Positions 16,061-20,946 of a stretch of DNA of 20,946 nt are shown piece after piece; the first letter of the stretch is position 1, and the number at the start of each line of letters is the position of its first letter. The stretch comes from JBGTLW01 sp041743835 (lineage in GTDB: Bacteria > Planctomycetota > Phycisphaerae > Phycisphaerales > Phycisphaeraceae): positions 1 through 20,946 of the forward strand of contig JBGTLW010000264.1 of the NCBI GenBank assembly GCA_041743835.1, written 5' to 3'. The notes under the pieces are model-generated. The model saw only the letters and a list, made by a program, of their open reading frames with translations, was not told the DNA's origin and ran no database searches. The position numbers and the translations under genes were made by a program.

Positions 16061-16270
16061 CGGCGTGTGGCTCTTAATGGGTTAGGTGTGTCCGATCAGC
16101 ATCCTGCGGCAGGGGCCGAAACACATAGCCAAGCAGTTTATCGGCCAGCCCACCGGTCCGCAAACGCCAGGGGTCGGGCCTCGCTCAAGAATGGCGATCT
16201 TCCATCCATCCCTGCGGTTGTGCCGGCCACCGCTTATCATGAGCCGGACACGTACTTTAAGGAGCGCGGC

Positions 16271-17254
16271 ATGGCCTTTCGCTGGGCAATCATCGGACCG
16301 GGCGGCATCGGACATCGGTTTGCCGCCACGCTCAAGGCCATGGAGGGGGTCGAACTTGACGCCGTGGTCAGCCGGGACCTCGACCGCGCCCGAGCCTTCT
16401 GCGAAAAGCACGGAGGCCGGCAACCTTACGACACGATCGAAGCCTTGTTGCAGCGCGACCAGATCGATGCCGTGTACATCGCCTCGCCCCACCGGTTCCA
16501 CCATGACCAGGCGCTGGCGTGCCTGCGTGCGGGTCGGCCTGTGCTGTGCGAAAAGCCGCTGACGGTCACCGGCCAGCAGACCCGGGCGCTGATCGATGCA
16601 TCACGCGAGCACCGCGTGTTCCTGATGGAGGCGATGTGGGCACGGTTCCTGCCGATCTACGAGCAGGTGCGTCAATGGCTCGACGACGGCCGCATCGGCG
16701 AACCGAAGCTGATCACCTCGACCTTTGGATTGCCGCTGGTCGGGCGCGTCCCAGAGTCGCACCGCATGATCGACCCGGAACTGGCTGGCGGCGCGATGCT
16801 CGACATGGGCATCTACCCGATCGCCGTCACGCAGCACATGTACCAGGCCGACCCCGTGTCTATCCACGCGGCGGGCAACGCCACCGCGCAGGGTGTGGAC
16901 CTGTTCGCCGGTGCCACGCTGGACTACGGCGACGGCCGATCCGCTCAGTTCCTGTGCACGATGCTAAGCACAGCCCGCAACGAGATGTTCATCCACGGCC
17001 CCGACGGGCACATCCACATCCCGCCGACGTTCTTCGGCTCGACGAAAGCGACGCTCCGCGTACAGCACGAAGAGCTGGCCGTCACCCGGCCGTTCCGCAT
17101 CAACGGCTTCGAGTACCAGATCGAGGAAGCGATGGCCTGCATCCGTGCGGGGAAGATCGAAAGCGACCGCATGCCCCACGCCCAGACGCTAGCCAACGCG
17201 AAGGTGATCGACGCCATCCGCCAGCAGATCGGTGCCAGATACGAATGGGAATAG
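16271..17254 (+). CDS. Gfo/Idh/MocA family oxidoreductase, dihydrodiol/xylose dehydrogenase type
   Basis: 327 residues from ATG 16271, chosen because AAGGAG (16259-16264) lies 6 nt upstream and because the NAD(P)-binding fold begins at once (WAIIGPGGIGHRF, residues 5-17). The catalytic EKP motif is CEKPLTV, and FLMEAMWARFLP plus GGAMLDMGIYPI are typical of the dimeric dihydrodiol dehydrogenase/NADP-xylose dehydrogenase subgroup. It is a cytoplasmic oxidoreductase likely acting on a sugar or related polyol; the exact substrate cannot be given. The frame is open far upstream (to 15632) but that part is antisense to the alpha-CTD gene and is not coding. Downstream, a weak 6-bp hairpin (17290-17305) is the only terminator candidate before the tRNA. 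Confidence 0.92.
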   Translation: MAFRWAIIGPGGIGHRFAATLKAMEGVELDAVVSRDLDRARAFCEKHGGRQPYDTIEALLQRDQIDAVYIASPHRFHHDQALACLRAGRPVLCEKPLTVTGQQTRALIDASREHRVFLMEAMWARFLPIYEQVRQWLDDGRIGEPKLITSTFGLPLVGRVPESHRMIDPELAGGAMLDMGIYPIAVTQHMYQADPVSIHAAGNATAQGVDLFAGATLDYGDGRSAQFLCTMLSTARNEMFIHGPDGHIHIPPTFFGSTKATLRVQHEELAVTRPFRINGFEYQIEEAMACIRAGKIESDRMPHAQTLANAKVIDAIRQQIGARYEWE

Positions 17255-17354
17255 GTGTCTTGCGCAGAAGACCCCGCGCGGCTTCAAGCCTAGTGTCAGC
17301 ACTGGCTTCTGCCGATCCTTGCGTAACATGCGAGTATGACACAGTTTAAGTCAA

Positions 17355-17428
17355 TGGGCGATGCAGGACTCGAACCCGCGACATCTTCGGTGTAAACGAA
17401 GCGCTCTAGCCAACTGAGCTAATCGCCC
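17355..17428 (-). tRNA. trnV: tRNA-Val (anticodon UAC)
   Basis: Full cloverleaf on the minus strand: acceptor GGGCGAT/ATCGCCC, D stem GCTC/GAGC, anticodon stem CTTCG/CGAAG with loop TTTACAC (anticodon at 17394-17392), T stem GCGGG/CCTGC (one G-T pair) with TTCGAGT loop, discriminator A at 17355. No CCA is encoded. Confidence 0.97.
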
Positions 17429-17499
17429 GGCATGGGGGGTTGACACGGGTGCATCGGTCAACTCCAAGTTGTTTGAAGTCAGCTTTCCTGTGCCACCGC

Positions 17500-17528
17500 A
17501 ATATAGCCACCCGTCGCTTTCATGACAA
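17500..17528 (-). promoter_or_regulatory. Strong predicted promoter for tRNA-Val(UAC)
   Basis: On the minus strand TTGTCA (17528-17523), a 17-nt spacer and TATATT (17505-17500) match 5/6 positions at each box, the best promoter match in the window. Transcription should begin near 17493, about 65 nt before the tRNA 5' end at 17428. Confidence 0.7.
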
Positions 17529-17592
17529 AAGTCCTACTGTGCGGTTTGCCCTGGAATCGCTTCACATTGGCAATCGCTGGGGCTCGCCGGAT

Positions 17593-17621
17593 TTGCTCGC
17601 ACCGGGGGTGTTTGCTAATCT
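17593..17621 (+). promoter_or_regulatory. Weak candidate promoter for tRNA-Val(GAC)
   Basis: TTGCTC (17593-17598), 17-nt spacer, TAATCT (17616-17621); each box matches only 3/6 positions. The position fits a short pre-tRNA leader before 17634, but the match is poor. Confidence 0.3.
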
Positions 17622-17633
17622 TCTGAAAGCCAT

Positions 17634-17707
17634 GGGCCGTTGGCGCAGTTGGCTAGCGCGCCTCGTTGACATCGAGGAGGTCACTGGTTCAAGTCCAGTA
17701 CGGCCCA
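17634..17707 (+). tRNA. trnV: tRNA-Val (anticodon GAC)
   Basis: Full cloverleaf: acceptor GGGCCGT/ACGGCCC, D stem GCGC/GCGC, anticodon stem CCTCG/CGAGG with loop TTGACAT (anticodon 17668-17670), T stem ACTGG/CCAGT with TTCAAGT loop, discriminator A at 17707. No CCA is encoded. It reads GUC and GUU codons and complements the UAC isoacceptor next door. Confidence 0.97.
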
Positions 17708-17722
17708 TTCGACCTTTGGCCT

Positions 17723-17766
17723 TGTGATTCCGCAATGGATCACAGGTGACCCTGGGGTCTGGTTTT
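17723..17766 (+). terminator. tRNA terminator candidate: two hairpins and a T4 run
   Basis: TGTGAT-t-CC, loop GCAAT, GGATCACA (17723-17744) is an 8-bp stem with one bulge, 16 nt after the tRNA. A second short stem GACC/GGTC (17748-17759) follows, then TTTT at 17763-17766. Confidence 0.45.
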
Positions 17767-17882
17767 ACAGAGTGCTTCGCTTTATCCGCCTGCTCCCGCC
17801 GCTTGTCCCGTGGCGTAAGGTAGATGCGCGCAGTCGTGGGATTATTTAGTCGAACATAAGTTTGCCGTGGCGGTTGCTCGAA

Positions 17883-17906
17883 ATGTCGGTCCATCATCAC
17901 CGACAT
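17883..17906 (+). repeat. Perfect 8-bp inverted repeat upstream of the FkbM gene
   Basis: ATGTCGGT (17883-17890), loop CCATCATC, ACCGACAT (17899-17906). It lies 117 bp upstream of ATG 18023. It may be an RNA hairpin or protein site; the sequence does not say which. Confidence 0.55.
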
Positions 17907-17974
17907 CGCGGCCGGGAGAACCCTTCGAATGCAGCACGCACAGCGTGATCCGGCGCTTCCGCTGGGGATCGACT

Positions 17975-17989
17975 TGTGAACGGTTCACA
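17975..17989 (+). promoter_or_regulatory. 15-bp perfect palindrome, possible operator
   Basis: TGTGAACGGTTCACA is two 7-bp half-sites around a central G, 33 bp before ATG 18023. It is shaped like a binding site for a dimeric repressor or activator. It resembles a CRP site but has a 5-bp rather than 6-bp centre between TGTGA and TCACA. Confidence 0.45.
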
Positions 17990-18022
17990 TGGTCGCAGGC
18001 CGTCATTGACCGGGAGTGTACG

Positions 18023-18760
18023 ATGCCATCAGTTCTAAAGTTGATCCAAGATGTTCTCGATCGGCGTGGCTACCTGCTTAAACGCAAGAACAGGTGGACC
18101 GATGTGCCGCTGAGTGTGTTGCCCGCCATCGTGGAGAGCTATAGCCAGAGGCTGGGCCGCACCTGCACCGCGCTGCAGATCGGTGCAAACGATGGCCAGT
18201 CCAACGACCACCTTGAATGGTGCCTGAAGTATTGCGACATGCGGGCGATTCTGGTGGAACCGATGCCCGCGCCGTTCGAGCTTCTGCGTCAGAAATACGC
18301 CAACAGGACCAATGTTGAGCTGGACAACTGTGCAGTGGCCGACACGGATGGAACGCTCACGCTTTACGCTTTTGAAGCGTCCGGCCAAGACAGTGTCGCG
18401 AGTTCGCGGGTGTCCAGTTTCTCCAAGGCCCACGTCGAGGCGCACCGGGGCAGCCACGCCACGCCGACCACCGCCATCGTCGAGGTGCCTGTGCCAGCGA
18501 AATGCTTCAAGACCTTGCTCGCTGACCATGGGCTCAGCAGTCTGGACATGCTGCTCGTGGATACCGAGGGCATGGACTGCACCATCGTCAAGCAGGCAAT
18601 CGGCGAGGTCAGCCCCGACATCATCTATTTCGAACACACCCATGTCAGCGAGGAGGAACTGCGAGACACCACGCGTGTGCTTGTGGGCAAGGGTTACCAG
18701 TTGTTCGCGTTGTCGTCCGATGTCGTCGCCTTGAAGACGGCTGCGTTTACGGTCGTGTGA
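18023..18760 (+). CDS. FkbM family methyltransferase
   Basis: 245 residues from ATG 18023, with GGGAG (18012-18016) 6 nt upstream. The frame stays open to 17867 but the extra 52 residues look like translated non-coding DNA. The SAM-binding motif I is ALQIGANDGQS (50-60), followed by the acidic strand end ILVEP (76-80), and the family mark LLVDTEGMD (177-185). A closing FALSSDVVAL fits the final strands. FkbM enzymes are SAM-dependent O-methyltransferases, often modifying sugars or surface glycans; the acceptor here is unknown. The first ~45 residues form a helical extension. No glycan genes are adjacent, but it follows a tRNA and sits next to a convergent glycoside-hydrolase-like gene. It may be an isolated or transferred gene; no mobility gene is seen. 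Confidence 0.93.
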   Translation: MPSVLKLIQDVLDRRGYLLKRKNRWTDVPLSVLPAIVESYSQRLGRTCTALQIGANDGQSNDHLEWCLKYCDMRAILVEPMPAPFELLRQKYANRTNVELDNCAVADTDGTLTLYAFEASGQDSVASSRVSSFSKAHVEAHRGSHATPTTAIVEVPVPAKCFKTLLADHGLSSLDMLLVDTEGMDCTIVKQAIGEVSPDIIYFEHTHVSEEELRDTTRVLVGKGYQLFALSSDVVALKTAAFTVV

Positions 18761-18801
18761 TACCTAAGGCTGGCGTGCTCCAGTTGGTGCGGGTCGGTGT
18801 T

Positions 18802-20946
18802 CTACTTCGTATACACCAGCCTGAAACCCGACTGCGGATCATCCAACTGCCCCAGTTGCAGGACCTGCTTGCGCACATCGCCATCGCGGTCCACCACGAC
18901 GCCACGGACGTGAGAAGAAGGACCGAGCAGGGCCTTGGGGATTGTGGCTCGGTAAAGGTAGCGATAGCCCTCCGCGTTGCCCGCAAGCTTCACAACACTG
19001 GACTCAATCCCTTGCGATTCGGGGTGGTGCCGCGTGATGGGCGCTTCGCCGTGCCAGCCGATCTGGATGTCAACGGGTTGCTTCTCGCTATGCAGCGATG
19101 CGATTGAAAGATGCAGTGCATCACCCTCCAGTATGTCTGTCTTTGCGGCCGCGTCGTTGGTTGCCTTGCCGTCGGCGTCGTCTCGCACAGCCACAACGAT
19201 GTCGATGGTTTGCCCAGCGTCACGCACCCACATGACTGCGGACAGGTCGGCTGCGCCGGCGTACCAGCGTGACTGATCGGGGTACGCCTCATGAAAGTTC
19301 TTGATCTGGCCCTCTCCCAGCACCACGGCCGGCTCGCGTTGGAGCCAGTCGGCGAGCGGGGCGTCGCGGTCGAGCTCGGCAAAGCCGGGCAGTGTGGTTT
19401 GATAGATGATGGGCAGGGTCTGGGTGGCGAGCACGCGATCAGCAGTTTTGAGTGTGGCCTCGATGCGATCGGGGTGAACGCCGCCGGATTCGACCGTGGC
19501 GATATCGCCCTCGCCGCCGAAGACAAGCCTGAACCCCGCTGACCCGCTGAGCACCTGCACCGCGATGACGTTGTGGCCCTGTTCCAACGGCAGGTCAAAG
19601 GTGTGGGCCGACAGGGCGACGGGGCCGCGGTTCCCGGATTCGAGCGTGTCGTACACCGGCTTACCATTGACGTGCCAGCGCATCCACCAGTCGGCCGCAG
19701 CACCGACGCGCAGCTTCATCTCGCGTGGGGCCTCTATCGATGCAAAGAGCAGCGCGGGTTGTTTCTCGCGGAAGCCGCCGGTGATCCGTGCCAGGTCGAT
19801 GGTGTTGTCGGCGATCCAGCCGCGCGTGGGCGGCAGCGGGCCATCCGCACCGGGCAGTTGCGCCGGGATGCGTGAGAGGTCGATGGGCGCGTCCGTGGTT
19901 GGTGTGGTGGCGTCAAGGCCGGGGAAGATGTGCCACCACCGCGGCAGGTCCACGTGCGACGTGTCGTGCTCAGCGGTGACCGATACTTCCACGATGCGAT
20001 CGCTCGTGGCGGGGAGTTGCAGTCTCGATGTCGCGTTACTGGCTGTCAACGCGATGCGGCCGACCACTTCGATGTTGAGCGTTGCTTCCAGCGGCTGGTC
20101 GGCATCGTTGGCGATGCGCCAGCGGGTCACGGTGGTCTGACCCAGCGCGACAGGGGGGATGTGGTGGGGCGTCAGAGCGGGGAGCACCGCGGCGACCTGA
20201 GAAAGGTCGCCCGCCGAGCGCCACGTCAGATAGACGGGGTCCGGGCCGATGGTCATCGTCGCCACCCCGCCGTGCAGCGCGGGCGTGGAGGTGTTGCCGT
20301 AGAGGTCGATGCTGCTTGCGTGTGTGATGGTTCCGGGCTGATCGTCCATCTTCACGCTGACGCCGAACCGCTGGTTGGTGTTCGACCACGCGACCAGCAC
20401 CTTGCGTCCTGTGGGTTGCGTTTGCTCGTCGATCTCGTCGAAGAGGTAGGCCTCGATCGCTTCCTGGTCGAAGTCGAGCGTGCGGTTGAACTTCACGTGT
20501 CGCATCTGCTCGACCATCGCGCGGTAGGCCATGATGGTGGGGCGGGGCTCGGTTCGGTTGTGGCTGAGTGTGTAGCCCTTGTTGCCCATAAACAATCGGA
20601 ACCACATCAGCGAGGGCATGCCCTGGGCGTGGGCGAAGACCGTCTTCTGCACGCCGGTGCGTGCCTGGACCAGATACATCGCGGGGGTGTCGGCGGGCAT
20701 CCCGGTTTCGGTGTCGATGAAGGGGACGTTGTGCTTGCCCAGTGGTTTTGTGGCTTCGAGTTGCCGCATGTAGGCGTCGCGCTCGGCCTTGCTGCCCTCG
20801 CCGTGGCCGTGGAAAGCCCACGCGTCGAGCTTGGATATATCGACCAGCTCAATGAACTCTCGCGCCCTGCGGTTGCCATCCTCCCCGAAGAAGCACAGCC
20901 CGCCGTTCATCACGATCGCGTCGGGGTTGCCCCTGCGGATGGCGTC
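18802..20946 (-). CDS. Multidomain glycoside-hydrolase-like protein with CBM9-like C-terminus (5' end cut)
   Basis: The frame is open to the right edge, so the N-terminus (and any signal peptide) is missing; 714 residues are visible, counted from the edge. Residues 1-185 look like the end of a clan GH-A type (beta/alpha)8 barrel: LDAWAFHGHGEG (40-51), then PFIDTETGM where E80 ends a strand and is a candidate nucleophile. The acid/base residue would lie outside the window. Next comes a beta region (RKVLVAWSNTN), an Ig-like part, a jelly-roll domain with HVNGKPVYD and LPLEQGHNVIAVQV, and a C-terminal domain resembling family 9 carbohydrate binding (IDIVVAVRDDA, GDALHLSI, YLYRATIPKALLG). It is probably a secreted or periplasmic polysaccharide-degrading enzyme. 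Exact family and substrate are not identified. It converges on the FkbM gene with a 41-bp gap. Confidence 0.75.
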   Translation of the reverse strand, partial: DAIRRGNPDAIVMNGGLCFFGEDGNRRAREFIELVDISKLDAWAFHGHGEGSKAERDAYMRQLEATKPLGKHNVPFIDTETGMPADTPAMYLVQARTGVQKTVFAHAQGMPSLMWFRLFMGNKGYTLSHNRTEPRPTIMAYRAMVEQMRHVKFNRTLDFDQEAIEAYLFDEIDEQTQPTGRKVLVAWSNTNQRFGVSVKMDDQPGTITHASSIDLYGNTSTPALHGGVATMTIGPDPVYLTWRSAGDLSQVAAVLPALTPHHIPPVALGQTTVTRWRIANDADQPLEATLNIEVVGRIALTASNATSRLQLPATSDRIVEVSVTAEHDTSHVDLPRWWHIFPGLDATTPTTDAPIDLSRIPAQLPGADGPLPPTRGWIADNTIDLARITGGFREKQPALLFASIEAPREMKLRVGAAADWWMRWHVNGKPVYDTLESGNRGPVALSAHTFDLPLEQGHNVIAVQVLSGSAGFRLVFGGEGDIATVESGGVHPDRIEATLKTADRVLATQTLPIIYQTTLPGFAELDRDAPLADWLQREPAVVLGEGQIKNFHEAYPDQSRWYAGAADLSAVMWVRDAGQTIDIVVAVRDDADGKATNDAAAKTDILEGDALHLSIASLHSEKQPVDIQIGWHGEAPITRHHPESQGIESSVVKLAGNAEGYRYLYRATIPKALLGPSSHVRGVVVDRDGDVRKQVLQLGQLDDPQSGFRLVYTK

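Larger units (their letters stand above)
17708..18022. other. Gene-free stretch between tRNA-Val(GAC) and the FkbM gene
   Basis: No believable gene is seen on either strand. It holds the tRNA terminator candidate (17723-17766), an 8-bp inverted repeat (17883-17906), a 15-bp palindrome (17975-17989) and the FkbM ribosome site. I found no convincing -35/-10 pair for the FkbM gene. Confidence 0.6.

Noticed and set aside
15632..16270. Long upstream extension of the oxidoreductase frame
   Set aside because: It is antisense to the alpha-CTD gene, and the dinucleotide-binding motif begins right after ATG 16271, which has AAGGAG upstream.
17440..17727. 95-residue plus-strand reading frame
   Set aside because: Its end (RWRSWLARLVDIEEVTGSSP) is simply tRNA-Val(GAC) translated; no start signal or family support.
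17562..17906. 114-residue minus-strand reading frame
   Set aside because: It reads antisense through tRNA-Val(GAC); its GLEPVTSSMSTRRASQLRQR stretch is the usual false protein produced by a tRNA complement.
17975..17989. Canonical CRP binding site
   Set aside because: TGTGA and TCACA are separated by 5 bp instead of 6, so only an operator of unknown regulator is claimed.
17867..18022. Upstream extension of the FkbM gene
   Set aside because: The 52 added residues look random, cover the palindrome and have no ribosome site; GGGAG before ATG 18023 fits better.
17707..18760. Genomic island inserted at tRNA-Val(GAC)
   Set aside because: No integrase, no visible repeat of the tRNA 3' end downstream within the window, and no cluster of foreign genes.

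Overview
The window is dense, GC-rich bacterial DNA and most resembles a Planctomycetota chromosome, probably class Phycisphaerae. That placement is inferred from gene content: a free-standing protein with TPRs and two RNA polymerase alpha-CTD domains, a degenerate GH10-like protein, large single-pass proteins resembling a divergent type IV pilus platform, and a four-gene GldA/GldF/GldG/DUF4340 transporter cluster. There is no rRNA, CRISPR array, prophage or insertion sequence. Most genes are ordinary chromosomal genes.

Layout. (1) Positions 2-4361, plus strand: the end of one gene and two complete genes. The first pair overlaps by ATGA. The two complete proteins each have one N-terminal membrane anchor and a large extracytoplasmic part. 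They may be inner-membrane alignment proteins of a type IV pilus or type II secretion machine, but this is not proven. A strong stem-loop at 4391-4421 separates them from the convergent enolase gene. (2) Positions 4464-16060, all minus strand. In transcription order: the TPR/double alpha-CTD protein; a likely operon of GH10-fold protein, ComEA-like helix-hairpin-helix protein and family 4 uracil-DNA glycosylase behind a good promoter at 15026-15054; an ABC-2 transporter operon (ATPase, permease, GldG-like protein, DUF4340 protein); and enolase behind its own promoter at 5836-5865. (3) Positions 16271-17254, plus: a Gfo/Idh/MocA oxidoreductase of the dihydrodiol/xylose dehydrogenase type. (4) Positions 17355-17707: two divergent valine tRNA genes with anticodons UAC (minus) and GAC (plus), separated by about 205 bp. 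(5) Positions 17708-18022: a gene-free stretch with a tRNA terminator, an 8-bp inverted repeat and a 15-bp palindrome, leading into an FkbM-type methyltransferase (18023-18760, plus). (6) Positions 18802-20946, minus: a large multidomain glycoside-hydrolase-like protein with a CBM9-like C-terminus, cut by the window edge.

How the parts fit. The transporter genes form one functional unit: ATPase, membrane permease and two membrane-anchored extracytoplasmic partners. The GH10-like/ComEA/UDG genes are probably co-transcribed, but only the last two have an obvious DNA-related role. The points most worth a second look are the GH10-fold protein that seems to lack both catalytic glutamates, the duplicated alpha-CTD protein, the five-fold internal repeat in the DUF4340 protein, and the palindrome just upstream of the FkbM gene.
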